A stretch of DNA of 64,000 nt. It comes from Sphingomonas melonis. Its GTDB lineage: Bacteria; Pseudomonadota; Alphaproteobacteria; Sphingomonadales; Sphingomonadaceae. The translations under genes were made by a program, and so were the position numbers. This document shows positions 25,201 to 34,138 of the stretch, one piece after another (positions within the stretch are counted from its first letter, which is position 1; every line of letters starts with the position of its first letter). Where the stretch lies: assembly GCF_013409985.1 (NCBI RefSeq), contig NZ_JACCBY010000009.1, positions 1-64,000 of the forward strand. Reading direction: 5' to 3'. The notes beneath the pieces were generated by a model, which had not been told where the DNA came from, ran no database searches, and worked only from the letters and a program-made list of their open reading frames with translations.

Positions 25201-26795
25201 GCGTTCATCCAATTACGAATAACCGAAGTCGATTCGGCGGGATTGGTCGCGATGACGTCGCCGATCTTCTTGATGGTGGAGGCGCGGATGCGGCCATCGA
25301 CATTCGCGAGCGAGATGTCGTGGTCGAGCAACGTCATCTCCTCGTCGGCAGGCGCGGCGAGCTGGCCGGGACCGCCCTCGTCGCCGACCGGCGGCTGCGC
25401 GGTGAGGTCGATCGGCGCGGCCGGGTCGGTCGCCCCGGCCTCGGCCGGGCGCAACCGCGACAGCGCCATGCGCAGGCCGACCAGCAGCAGTCCGCCGACG
25501 ATCGCGACCTCGGCGAGGTTGATCAGCATCGACGCGGTCAGCCCGAAGGGCAAGGCGGCGCGTGCGGCCTCTTCCTCGGGTGTCGGGACGAACGACATGC
25601 CCTCGACCGCGACGCTGTCGCCGCGCTGCGCATCGAAGCCGACCGCATTCTGGACCAGCCGCGTCAGCCGCTGGCTCTGCGGCACCGGCAGCGGCTTGCC
25701 ACCGGTATCGATCATCACCGCGACGGTCAGCCGCTCGATCTGGCCCGGAGCGCGGACGCTGACCGAATGCTTGCTGCTGTTCTGGTAGCTGGTGTCTTCG
25801 GACGTGTCGGTCTTCGCCGAACGCTGGCTGTCCTGACCGGTGCCATTGACTGCGCCGTTGCTGTCGGGAAGCTGGCTGCTCACCGTCGCGCCGGGGGCGT
25901 TCGCCTGGTTCTGCTGGTTCTGGTCGTTCGATTCGACCGTCACCTGATGCGCGATGACCTGCTGGTCGGGGTCGTAGGTCTCGGCCTCCTCGCGCGTCTG
26001 ATCGCGATTGAGGTTGACGGCGACCTGCGCATGCACCTTGCCCGCGCCGACCACCGGCTCGAGCAGATGCTCGATCTCGCTGCGCAGGCGCCCCTCCATC
26101 GAGGCCTGGCGCTCCTCGATCTGCGACGATGTCGCGTCGGTGGAATCGCCGGCGCGCGCAAGCAGGGCACCCTGTTGGTCGACGACCGAAATGCTCTCGG
26201 GCGACAGGTCGGGGACCGAGGAGGCGACGAGATAGCGGATCGCCTGTACCGCCTCGCCAGACAGCCGGCCCCGCGTCTTCAGCGTCACCGCCGCGGTCGC
26301 CTTGCGCTCCTGGGTCGAGAACAGGTCGCGATCGGGCATCACGATGTGAACGCGCGCCTTGTCGACGTTCTCGAGGCTCTCGATCGAACGCGCGAGTTCG
26401 CCTTCGATCGCGCGGCTTTCGTTCAGCTTCTCGCGCGACGAGGAGACGCCGAACGGCTGTTCGTTGTCGAGGATCTCATAACCGATCTTGCCGCCCAGCC
26501 GCTCGGACGCGAGCTGCATGCGCAGTTCGGCGAGCTTGTCGACCGGGGCGAGCACGGCGGTGCCGTCGGGCGAGAGCTGGAAGGGCGTGGACTGCGCCTT
26601 CAGCTTCTCGGTGATCGACGCCGCCGCCGACGGGTCGAGATCGGTGAACAGATACCCCATTTGCGGGGAGGAACCGTGCAGGGCCAGCGCGCCGACGCCG
26701 ACGAGCAGCGCCAGGGCCACTCCTCCCATCAGCATTAGACGACGCATGCCGAGCTGCGCGATCAGGGATCGCAATCCATTCAAGGGCGGCCTCAC
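25197..26795 (-). CDS. fliF: Flagellar MS-ring protein FliF
   Basis: A protein of 532 residues with two membrane helices (about 18-40 and 432-455) flanking the large periplasmic domain. Visible family blocks are MGYLFTDLDPSAAASITEKL, the repeat region with LNESRAIEGELARSIESL and ARVHIVMPDRDLF, and a Gln/Asn/Ser-rich loop (about 285-350). The C-terminal tail, which contacts FliG, ends with a conserved-looking acidic then NPAESTSVIRNWM segment. FliF nucleates the basal body. Unusually it follows fliG and fliH; in Caulobacter it precedes them. A separate promoter candidate lies upstream. Confidence 0.95.
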   Translation of the reverse strand: MRPPLNGLRSLIAQLGMRRLMLMGGVALALLVGVGALALHGSSPQMGYLFTDLDPSAAASITEKLKAQSTPFQLSPDGTAVLAPVDKLAELRMQLASERLGGKIGYEILDNEQPFGVSSSREKLNESRAIEGELARSIESLENVDKARVHIVMPDRDLFSTQERKATAAVTLKTRGRLSGEAVQAIRYLVASSVPDLSPESISVVDQQGALLARAGDSTDATSSQIEERQASMEGRLRSEIEHLLEPVVGAGKVHAQVAVNLNRDQTREEAETYDPDQQVIAHQVTVESNDQNQQNQANAPGATVSSQLPDSNGAVNGTGQDSQRSAKTDTSEDTSYQNSSKHSVSVRAPGQIERLTVAVMIDTGGKPLPVPQSQRLTRLVQNAVGFDAQRGDSVAVEGMSFVPTPEEEAARAALPFGLTASMLINLAEVAIVGGLLLVGLRMALSRLRPAEAGATDPAAPIDLTAQPPVGDEGGPGQLAAPADEEMTLLDHDISLANVDGRIRASTIKKIGDVIATNPAESTSVIRNWMNA

Positions 26796-26830
26796 TTGTA
26801 GAGCAAGGACACGCCGTCCCTGTTGCTTCC

Positions 26831-26863
26831 ATTATAGTACCGGTCGCCTAGGCAAAACTTGCC
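26831..26863 (-). promoter_or_regulatory. Candidate fliF promoter
   Basis: Read leftward, a GGCAAgttTTGCC dyad (26851-26863) is followed by TACTATAAT (26832-26840), about 37-45 bases before the fliF ATG. The box resembles the TCCTATAA elements at flgC, fliN and fliG, and TTTTGC also recurs there. It suggests fliF is transcribed separately from fliG-fliH, across the 81-bp gap. Confidence 0.4.
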
Positions 26864-26876
26864 GAGAGCAAATTTT

Positions 26877-27545
26877 CTAGCCCTGGTCTTCGCCGCGCAG
26901 CGCCGGGTCGAGCTCGGCCATCACGGCGGCGCGGCGGGCGGCGGCGTCTACGGCCAGCCCTCCTTCGTCCCAGAAGATGACCGCGTCCCCCGGTGCGACC
27001 GCCGGGTCGGCCATGGCGGCAAGGTGCAACTGACGGCGATCGTGACGCTGGCGTTCGGCCAGCAGCGTCGTCAACGCCTCATGCTGGTCGGGGTTGATGC
27101 GCACGCATAGCCGCGTGCCGCGGGCGACCTGCCCCAGGACGCGGCCGAGCGCCTCGTCGACGGCGCGCAACGGCGCCTGATCGAGCGCATGGCCGGCCAG
27201 CGCCTCTGCGGCGGCGAGGGCGACGTCGGCGGCGGCCTGCGACTGTTGGGCAATCGCGTCGGCGAACCGCGCGTCGAGGTCGTCAATTGCGGCGTGGATC
27301 GCATCAGCGGCGGACAACAAAGCAGTCGTCGCCTCGTGGCGCGCCTGATCCAGGCCCGCCTGGAACGCCTCGGTCCGCGCGCGGGCCAGCTCATCCTGGT
27401 GGTCCCGCTCCATCACCGCCAGCCGCGCGAGCAGATCATGGACGTGATCGGCGAGATCGTTGCTGCCGGCCGCAGCGGGTTCTGCATTGGCCTGGAAGAC
27501 GCGATCGAAGCCGAACGGCTCGACGCGGGCACGGGGATCCATCAT
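26877..27545 (-). CDS. fliH: FliH-type export ATPase regulator (FlbE-like)
   Basis: A protein of 222 residues with a long Ala/Glu/Arg-rich amphipathic helix (about 45-120, MERDHQDELARARTEAFQAG) and a C-terminal domain with RLCVRINPDQHEALTTLL and GDAVIFWDEGGLAVDA. The last part matches the FliH end that binds the ATPase FliI. In Caulobacter the equivalent gene is flbE. It follows fliG by 46 bp. No fliI is in the window, so the partner must lie elsewhere or be lost. Confidence 0.82.
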   Translation of the reverse strand: MMDPRARVEPFGFDRVFQANAEPAAAGSNDLADHVHDLLARLAVMERDHQDELARARTEAFQAGLDQARHEATTALLSAADAIHAAIDDLDARFADAIAQQSQAAADVALAAAEALAGHALDQAPLRAVDEALGRVLGQVARGTRLCVRINPDQHEALTTLLAERQRHDRRQLHLAAMADPAVAPGDAVIFWDEGGLAVDAAARRAAVMAELDPALRGEDQG

Positions 27546-27591
27546 TGGTCAGCAAACCTCATGCAGCAGGCGCACCACCGGCGTTCGGTGG

Positions 27592-28626
27592 TCAGTAGAT
27601 CATCGCATCGTCGCTCTTCGAATCGAAGAGCATGATCTCGCCGCGGTCGCTGAGCGTCTTGGCCAGACGTACCAGATTGGCCTGCGCCTCGTCGCAATCG
27701 CGCGCCCGGACCGGGCCCATCGACGCAATGTCGCTGCGCACCAGCTTGGCGGCGCGCTCGGTCATGCTCGACAGGAACAGCTGCCGGATGTCTTCCGACG
27801 CGCCCTTCAACGCCAGCGTGAGTTCGCGCTTGTTGGCGTTGCGCACCAGCGTCTGCACCGCCGGGGGCAGCAGCTTGCCGAGGTCCTCGAAGGTGAACAT
27901 CAGGCTGCGGATGCGCTCGGCGGATTCTGGTACGCGTTCGTCGAGCGCCGCCATCATCTGCTCTTCCGACGTGCGATCGAGCGCGTTGAAGATTTCCGCT
28001 ATCGTCTCGTGCGGATCGGTGCGGTTCGCCCGCGCGAGGTTGGACATGAACTCGCTGCGGAGCGTCTGCTCCACCTCCTGGATTACGTCCTTCTGCACCG
28101 TGTCCATGCGCAGCATCCGCAGGATGACGTCCGCCGCCATCTCCTGCGGCAGCTCGGCGAGCACGCGTGCGGCGTGGTCGGGCCGCAGCTTCTGCACGAT
28201 GACCGCGACCGTCTGCGGATATTCGTTCTTCAGGAAGGCGGCGAGCAGGCTCTCGCTGACGTTGGACAGCTTGTCCCACATCGTCCGGCCGGACGGACCC
28301 CGGATGCCTTCCATGATCTCGCGCACCCGGTCGTCGGGCAGGATGCCCGAGAGCAGGCGTTCGGTGGTATCATAAGAGCCATGCAGCGAGGTCATGCCGG
28401 TGACCTCGCCCGAGAACTGGACGAGCAGATGCTCGACGACCGCCACCGGCACCCGGCCCAATTGCGAGATGCACGAGGACAATTCGGTGATTTCCTCGAG
28501 CGTCAGCTGCTCCCAGATCGGCGCACCATGGGTCTTGCCCAAGGCTAGCATCAGGGCACCAGCCCGTTGCAGCCCCGAGTATTTCTTGAGTTCGACAGGT
28601 TCGACGACCGGCGCCATCATGTTCAT
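27592..28626 (-). CDS. fliG: Flagellar motor switch protein FliG
   Basis: A protein of 344 residues, the usual length. The N-terminal domain opens LKKYSGLQRAGALMLALG; the middle domain has HPQTVAVI-like ENPQT replaced by EYPQTVAVIVQKLRPDHAAR; the C-terminal torque domain has MFTFEDLGKL, AIQTLVR-like AVQTLVRNANKRELTLALKG and a final GEIMLFDSKSDDAMIY. It transmits CheY/FliN signals and interacts with the stator. It appears intact, and heads the leftward unit fliG-fliH. Confidence 0.96.
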   Translation of the reverse strand: MNMMAPVVEPVELKKYSGLQRAGALMLALGKTHGAPIWEQLTLEEITELSSCISQLGRVPVAVVEHLLVQFSGEVTGMTSLHGSYDTTERLLSGILPDDRVREIMEGIRGPSGRTMWDKLSNVSESLLAAFLKNEYPQTVAVIVQKLRPDHAARVLAELPQEMAADVILRMLRMDTVQKDVIQEVEQTLRSEFMSNLARANRTDPHETIAEIFNALDRTSEEQMMAALDERVPESAERIRSLMFTFEDLGKLLPPAVQTLVRNANKRELTLALKGASEDIRQLFLSSMTERAAKLVRSDIASMGPVRARDCDEAQANLVRLAKTLSDRGEIMLFDSKSDDAMIY

Positions 28627-28679
28627 GCGTACCTCGAAATTCAGCCGTTCATGTCGGCGAGCGCGCGTTTGCGTCTATC

Positions 28680-28696
28680 TTATAGGAAGAATGCGC
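28680..28696. promoter_or_regulatory. TTATAGGAAGA element between fliG and FlaEY-like gene
   Basis: TTATAGGAAGAATGCGC here repeats the first 11 bases of the left arm of the flgC/fliN dyad (21148). Read leftward it gives TTCCTATAA, 54-61 bases before the fliG start. It may be the fliG -10 box or a shared regulator half-site. The rightward gene starts only 26 bases to the right. Confidence 0.4.
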
Positions 28697-28721
28697 ACCT
28701 GCTTCGTTAGGGAACGTGAAA

Positions 28722-31421
28722 ATGGCAAATCCTTCTTACGGTTTGACGGGCGTGAACTACACTAACGAGACGGCCGCCGTCCGCACCGCGCGCAAGGCGT
28801 TCAAGACGCCGCCGACCAAGGCGCCGTGGAAGCAGGCAGCGAAAGAGTCGACCGCCCTGTCCGCGGTCACCGCTGCGGCATCAGCCGTTCGGTCAATGCG
28901 GTCCATCATCGATCCCCCGAACAACCAGGAGTCGAAGGGGATCGGTGATGTGGAGACAAGCTTCATCACCTATCGCGCGCTAACCCGGCTGAAGTCCTTG
29001 GCGCAGGCAGCACAGCAGCCCGGTCTGCCGGACTCGGAACGCAAATCCCTGCAGAAGGCGTTCAGCAAGGGGATGTCCGATCTGCAGACGTTTATGGCCG
29101 CGGCGCCGAGCAACGCACTGACGCTCGTCTTCGGCCCCATGCAGAGCCGTGTCAAAGGCGCCATGACCCTCCCGACGCAGGACAGGACAGTCGGCAAAGG
29201 CGCGGGCGTCGTCGACGACTTCACCGCACCGATGACGACGCTCACCGGCAAGGAGGTTTTCACCATCCAGCTCGACGACGCAGGTCACCACGATACGGTG
29301 ACCGTCGACCTGTCCAAACTCGCTTCGCAGCCGCCATCGCTGGAGCAAGTCACCAAGGCGTTCAATGAGGCAGTCGCCGCGCCGGCGAGCGGCTATGCCT
29401 ATAAGGTCACGTTCGCGGTCGCCATGATCGACGGGAAATATGGCCTGACGATGAAGTCGGACGCGGGTGCGACGGTGTCGTTGCAACAGGCAAACGCCGG
29501 GGATGCGTTGATGGTAGTCAGCGGCAAGGCGGTCGGGGGGAAGCCGGGCGCGGCGGACATCAACCGCTGCACCGATGTCAACGATGCGTTGAAGCGGGAG
29601 ATGATCGGTTCGATCGCTGCGACCGATCGTACGGCGAGTGCCGATGCTCAGGCCACAGCCAAGGCCAAAACGACAGATGATGCGAAAAGGACCCATACCG
29701 ACGGCTCGGACACCAAGTCTGCGCTGCCGACCGTCTTGGCGAACTTGCAGCCGCAGGCATCAACGACGGCCGCAGACGGCTTCACCTATGTCGTTGGCGC
29801 GACGAGCGGCGATTTGGGCACCTATCGGTCGAAGGGAAACAAGGATCTCTTCCTGACCAAGGTCGACAGCGAAGGGAAGATCGTCTGGCAGCACGGGCTG
29901 GGGGTAACAGGCACGGCCGAGGGCAAGGCAATCAGTGTCGCGCCCAACGGAGACGTGATCATCGCCGGATCGGTGACCGGCCCTCTCGCTGGCAATGCCG
30001 GCTACGATCGCGACATGCTGGTGGCCAAGTACAGTGCCAGCGGTGAAAAGCAATTTGCCACCTCCATCCCATCGTCAGGGGACGATGAAGCGACGGCAGT
30101 CGCCGTTGCCAACGACGGCTCGATCTATATCGGCGGCCGCGTCGCCGGGACGGGTGACGGCGGCGCCTATGTCGCACACCTGGATACCACCGGAAAAATC
30201 GTTGAAGAACGGCAAATCGACACCCCCGGCTTCGACAAGCTGAGCGCGCTGAAAATCGACGCGTCGGGCAATCTGTTGGCTCTCACGCGCGAAAACGGTG
30301 TCGCCCGCCTGCGGCGTATGGACGCGAACAAGCTGGCGACGGATCTCGGGATGGTCGAGCTTGGCAGCGCGGATGCACGCGCCCTCGCTGTCGGCGCTGA
30401 TGGCACGATCGCCGTCGCCGGCGCAACGCAGACCGCGCTGCCCGACAACGCCAATCTTCCCGCGGACAACAAGCAGGACGGGTTCGTCACCACGATCCGG
30501 AGCGATCTGACCGGCGCACGGACGACCTACATCGGTTCTGCGGGTGATGATGAGATCGACAGCGTCGCCTTTCTGGGCAGCCAGATTTTCGTGGGTGGCC
30601 GGACGACCGGCATTCTTGATGGTAAACGTGAAGGCACAGTCGACGGGTTTGTCGCGCGTATCGATGCCGCCAGCGGGAAGATCGGCAACATTTCGCAATT
30701 CGGGAGCTATGAGGGGGCGTTGGAGCCCGTCATGGTGTCGGCAGCGACTGGCGGCGCGAATGCGCTTGGTGCGCTAGGTCTGCGTCGCGGTGCGTGGAAT
30801 GATGAAATTGCCACCTCGCTGACCGCCCAGTTCGGGCTTGCCGAAGGCGACAGTTTCAAGGTGCAATTGGATGGTGGTACCGCATACAGGGTGCGGATCG
30901 GCACCAACGAAACCTTGGGCAGCTTGAGCCTCAAGATTCGCACTGCGCTCGGCAGCAGCGCCGTCACGCTGACGACACCCCGCAACTCGGATGGATATAA
31001 CCAGCTGACGTTCAGCGTCGCGCAGGGGCACACGCTCAGCCTGACAGCAGGCCCGAAGGATCGGGATGCGCTCGCCAAGCTGGGCATCGATCCGGTGCGC
31101 CTGCATTCCGATCCGCCCCGCAAGCCTACCGATCCGAAGGTGACGCCTGGCGGGAGCTTTGGACTGTCGCTTGACGCCACCACGCTGAACTTATTGACTA
31201 GCGCCAAGGCCAAGGCGGCACTGGACAAGATCAACAGTGCTATCTCAAAAACCCAATCTGCATATCGCTCGCTCTATTGGGATGACGGCAAGGCGGCCCG
31301 CGTCAACGGCGCGATCGGCGCGGGAACGTCCTATCAACAGGCGCAACTCGCCAACTACAAAGCGGCGCTCGACCGTCTGACCGCCGGTAGCAGCGACACC
31401 AATATCAGCAGCTTATTCTGA
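28722..31421 (+). CDS. FlaEY-like beta-propeller flagellar protein
   Basis: A protein of 899 residues. The first about 330 residues are mostly helical and without a motif I recognise. The region about 345-660 contains repeating blades such as ADGFTYVVGATSGDLG, NGDVIIAGSVTG and DGSIYIGGRVAGTGDGGAYV, which match SBBP-type beta-propeller repeats. The C-terminal about 70 residues (SAKAKAALDKINSAISKTQS then YKAALDRLTAG) look like a flagellin-type helical end. Caulobacter FlaEY is a large flagellar regulatory/assembly protein with this kind of layout, so FlaEY-like is my best call. No signal peptide is evident. AGGG precedes the ATG by nine bases; a GTG at 28716 is possible. Confidence 0.55.
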   Translation: MANPSYGLTGVNYTNETAAVRTARKAFKTPPTKAPWKQAAKESTALSAVTAAASAVRSMRSIIDPPNNQESKGIGDVETSFITYRALTRLKSLAQAAQQPGLPDSERKSLQKAFSKGMSDLQTFMAAAPSNALTLVFGPMQSRVKGAMTLPTQDRTVGKGAGVVDDFTAPMTTLTGKEVFTIQLDDAGHHDTVTVDLSKLASQPPSLEQVTKAFNEAVAAPASGYAYKVTFAVAMIDGKYGLTMKSDAGATVSLQQANAGDALMVVSGKAVGGKPGAADINRCTDVNDALKREMIGSIAATDRTASADAQATAKAKTTDDAKRTHTDGSDTKSALPTVLANLQPQASTTAADGFTYVVGATSGDLGTYRSKGNKDLFLTKVDSEGKIVWQHGLGVTGTAEGKAISVAPNGDVIIAGSVTGPLAGNAGYDRDMLVAKYSASGEKQFATSIPSSGDDEATAVAVANDGSIYIGGRVAGTGDGGAYVAHLDTTGKIVEERQIDTPGFDKLSALKIDASGNLLALTRENGVARLRRMDANKLATDLGMVELGSADARALAVGADGTIAVAGATQTALPDNANLPADNKQDGFVTTIRSDLTGARTTYIGSAGDDEIDSVAFLGSQIFVGGRTTGILDGKREGTVDGFVARIDAASGKIGNISQFGSYEGALEPVMVSAATGGANALGALGLRRGAWNDEIATSLTAQFGLAEGDSFKVQLDGGTAYRVRIGTNETLGSLSLKIRTALGSSAVTLTTPRNSDGYNQLTFSVAQGHTLSLTAGPKDRDALAKLGIDPVRLHSDPPRKPTDPKVTPGGSFGLSLDATTLNLLTSAKAKAALDKINSAISKTQSAYRSLYWDDGKAARVNGAIGAGTSYQQAQLANYKAALDRLTAGSSDTNISSLF

Positions 31422-31443
31422 CGCTGAGTGAAGGAACAGGATC

Positions 31444-31851
31444 ATGTCCGACCCTATCCCGCTGATCGACGGGTTGACCCGCTCGATGAAGCATCTCGCC
31501 GAGCGCCAGCGCGTCGTGGCGCAGAACATTGCCAATAGCGAAACACCTGCGTTCCGCGCGCAGGATGTCGAGGCGCCGGACTTTTCGTCGCTTCTGACCC
31601 ATAAGGGCGTGCCGCATGTCGCACGACCGCGGGTCAGCGCGACGACCGGCATGGTGGCGCTCGGTGTGCCGGCGACCACCGGCGGCCAGATCATCGCGGA
31701 TTCGAATGTCACGGAAACCAAGCCCGACGGCAACAACGTCACGCTCGAGGACCAGTTGCTCAAGATGGGCCAGATTCAGGCCGACTTCCAGACGATGACC
31801 GATCTGTATCGCAAGCAGATGGGCCTCATCCAGATGGCGATCGGCCGCTAA
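31444..31851 (+). CDS. flgB: Flagellar proximal rod protein FlgB
   Basis: A protein of 135 residues with the conserved rod N terminus (RQRVVAQNIANSETPAFRAQ) and the C-terminal helix TDLYRKQMGLIQMAIGR. The middle loop VTETKPDGNNVTLEDQLLKM is typical of FlgB. It partners FlgC in the proximal rod, but here it is separated from flgC-fliE by about 10 kb and follows the FlaEY-like gene by 22 bp, which suggests co-transcription with it. Confidence 0.94.
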   Translation: MSDPIPLIDGLTRSMKHLAERQRVVAQNIANSETPAFRAQDVEAPDFSSLLTHKGVPHVARPRVSATTGMVALGVPATTGGQIIADSNVTETKPDGNNVTLEDQLLKMGQIQADFQTMTDLYRKQMGLIQMAIGR

Positions 31852-31950
31852 TACCGCCGCTGATACCGCCACTGGAACCAGAGTGCGGCCGCCCGGCCGC
31901 GCCTGTCCGATACCGGCGGTCGCGGGCCAGCTCGACCGGCCGGACTGTGA

Positions 31951-32043
31951 TTACAGCGTGCGGCCGGCGACGCGTGGCCGCTTGCCCTTGGGCCGCTCGC
32001 CCTTGGGCCGCGCGGCGTGACGCTTGCGGCGCGCGGCAGCCGA
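31951..32043 (-). other. In-frame basic 30-codon extension after the stop of the MCP-like gene
   Basis: Past the TGA of the MCP-like gene (32044-32046) the same frame stays open for 30 codons to a TAA. It reads SAAARRKRHAARPKGERPKG then KRPRVAGRTL, strongly basic. The RPKG repeat reflects a 15-base direct repeat around 31981-32012. It could be a former C-terminal tail, a remnant of another gene, a readthrough product, or chance. The rest of the gap to flgB (31852-31950) holds only GC-rich short dyads. Confidence 0.3.
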
Positions 32044-33729
32044 TCAGAACAGGCCGTCGTCGTCGATCGCTTCGGCGACCGCAATCGCCATGCCGGGCAG
32101 CAGGAAGCCGGCATGCACGTCGCGCTCCGACGCCATCGTATAGGATGCGGCAATGCGCTGCAGCAGATCGCGGAGTGCGGCGTCCGCGGCGTCGGACAAT
32201 TTATCAGGCGCGCGATTGCCCAGCACCGACAGCCGTTCGCCCGCCGCGCGGATCGCCGAGCCCACCGCCAGCTGGCCGGACAGATCGCCGCCCGCGGTAT
32301 CGAGCGCGTCGATCAGCGCGCGGGCATCGTTGCCGCCGTCGCGGACGCCGCGTTCGCTGCGGCCGCAGCCGGCATGGACCGCGGCGAGCGCGTGCGCCAG
32401 CCGGTCGCCCGATCCCGCGCCCTGGTCGCGCTGCGCATCGGCGATCGCCTGGCCCGCCTGGGACAATGCGGTCATCGCCGTGCCGATCTGCCTGGTCGCG
32501 TCATCGAGCTGGACCGCACAGGCGCCGACCTCGACCGCGATCACGGCGACCGCGCGGCCCATCATGCCGAAGCGGCCGCACAGCAGGCGGGTGTTCACCG
32601 CAATGTCCTGCACATCGCGACGGATCAGCCGCAGCCCTTCGAACCGTTCGGCGAGTGCGCTGACCGCGCTGGTGGTCATGTCGACCATCGCATTGGCGCG
32701 ACTGTCCGCCTCGAGCAGGTGCTGCGTGAGGTCGCTGATCTCGGACACGTCGTGGTCGAGGCTGGTCAGCACGCCGCCGCTGCCGCCGCGTTCGTGCTCG
32801 GATATCACGTCGAGCAGGCTGCGCGTCTCGTCGCCGAGCGACGCCAGCGCGTGGACGAGGCGTGCGGCGTCCTGTTCGAAGTCGCCGGCGAGCGCCTCGG
32901 TCTGCGCGGCGGCGAGTGCCTGGATATGGGCCGCCACCGTCGCCGCGTCGGCGGCGTCGGCCAGCGCAAGCCCGTCGATCATCGTCAGCATCGCGACGAC
33001 ATGCTCGAGCCGCTGGCGGGTGATGTCGCCGATCTGCAGCGCGTTGAGCGCGACGGCGATCCGCCCCTCGATCTCGCGCGCGACCGCGGCGACCCGGCGG
33101 GCGACCGCCTTCAGCGCGGTGAGATAGGCTTCCAGATCGGCAGCGTTGCGTTCCAGCCGATCGGGCACCTCCGGCACCACCCGGGCGCATTCAGCGAGCA
33201 ATTGGCTGGCGGATTGCCGGCCGCTCGCCATGCCTTCGGTCAGCTTGGACAATTCCGACAGGATCTGCGTCAGATGCTGTTCGCCCTGCGCCAGTCGCGC
33301 GAGCATATTGTCGACGAAGGTGAGGAAGATCGGCTCGCCCGAGGCGGCGATCTTGATGTTGGGGCCGTAGATGGCGAGCAGGCGCAGCGTGGCGCGCATC
33401 TCGAGCACCTGCGCGCGGATCGCGTCCGCCTGCCGGTCGATGCCGGCAAGGTCCGCGTCGCGGCGCGCCTGGGTGACGGGCAGCGCGGTCAGCCGCTGCG
33501 CGATCGCCTTGAAATCGCCCACGGCGGCGGCGGCGGTATCGTCGTCGATCGCCAGCGTGACGCCGTCGAGCGCGGTGATGACGCGCTGGATGGCATCGAC
33601 CGCATGGGCGAGCGTCGCCCCGGCGGCGAGGAAGCGGTCGTCGAGCCCTGCCGCGAGCGTGGCGAGTTGGGTCGCCAGCGCCGGGTCCGGCGACGGCAAG
33701 GACGAAAGCGCGACGGGAGAAAGGATCAT
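32044..33729 (-). CDS. Soluble MCP-like helical protein with a degenerate signalling tip
   Basis: A protein of 561 residues, Ala/Leu-rich and almost wholly helical, with no membrane segment. Around residues 365-405 it reads RRDVQDIAVNTRLLCGRFGM then GRAVAVIAVEVGACA. This aligns with the MCP hairpin tip (I-x-x-I-A-x-x-T-N-L-L-A-L-N ... G-R-G-F-A-V-V-A-x-E-V) but lacks the conserved acidic/Asn residues, so CheA/CheW coupling may be altered. It ends DDDGLF. It is the last gene of chemosensory cluster 1, 40 bp after cheY. A scaffold, a divergent receptor or a cluster-specific signalling protein are all possible. Start 33729 follows GAGGACG. Confidence 0.55.
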   Translation of the reverse strand: MILSPVALSSLPSPDPALATQLATLAAGLDDRFLAAGATLAHAVDAIQRVITALDGVTLAIDDDTAAAAVGDFKAIAQRLTALPVTQARRDADLAGIDRQADAIRAQVLEMRATLRLLAIYGPNIKIAASGEPIFLTFVDNMLARLAQGEQHLTQILSELSKLTEGMASGRQSASQLLAECARVVPEVPDRLERNAADLEAYLTALKAVARRVAAVAREIEGRIAVALNALQIGDITRQRLEHVVAMLTMIDGLALADAADAATVAAHIQALAAAQTEALAGDFEQDAARLVHALASLGDETRSLLDVISEHERGGSGGVLTSLDHDVSEISDLTQHLLEADSRANAMVDMTTSAVSALAERFEGLRLIRRDVQDIAVNTRLLCGRFGMMGRAVAVIAVEVGACAVQLDDATRQIGTAMTALSQAGQAIADAQRDQGAGSGDRLAHALAAVHAGCGRSERGVRDGGNDARALIDALDTAGGDLSGQLAVGSAIRAAGERLSVLGNRAPDKLSDAADAALRDLLQRIAASYTMASERDVHAGFLLPGMAIAVAEAIDDDGLF

Positions 33730-33769
33730 CGAACGTCCTCGGAACCGGAGATGCGCGGTCACGACCGGA

Positions 33770-34138
33770 TCAGGCGGCGGGGACCAGTTTGCGGACGATG
33801 CGCAGCAACGCCTCGCTCTCGACCGGCTTGGTCAGCCAGCCGGTCGCGCCGGCCGACTTGGCGAGGTTGCGCATGTCCTGGCTCGATTCGGTGGTGAGCA
33901 GGACGATCGGCATGAAGCCATAGCCGGGCAGCTTGCGCGCCTCGCGGACCAGATCGATCCCGCTCATCGCGCCCATGTTGAGATCGGTGATCATCATCGT
34001 CGGCTTGAGGCCGCCCTGCAGCAGCGCGAGGGCCGCTTCGCCGCTTTCCGCCTTGTGGACGGTCAGGGTGGTGGTGGCGAGGGTCATGCCGATGCTCATC
34101 AGCATCGAGGGGGAATCGTCGACAATCAGGATGGACAT
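33770..34138 (-). CDS. cheY: CheY-type single-domain response regulator (cluster 1)
   Basis: A receiver of 122 residues. Acidic pocket DD at 7-8, phospho-acceptor Asp52 in MMITDLNMG, Thr in LLTTESS, and Lys in WLTKPVE. There is no output domain, so it should act by binding a target such as the motor. It overlaps the upstream STAS-like gene by 13 bp. It is probably phosphorylated by the CheA at 34416. Confidence 0.9.
   Translation of the reverse strand: MSILIVDDSPSMLMSIGMTLATTTLTVHKAESGEAALALLQGGLKPTMMITDLNMGAMSGIDLVREARKLPGYGFMPIVLLTTESSQDMRNLAKSAGATGWLTKPVESEALLRIVRKLVPAA

Noticed and set aside
31981..32012. Direct repeat CTTGCCCTTGGGCCGC as an iteron array
   Set aside because: Only two imperfect copies occur and they correspond to a repeated RPKG peptide reading; no origin features are nearby.
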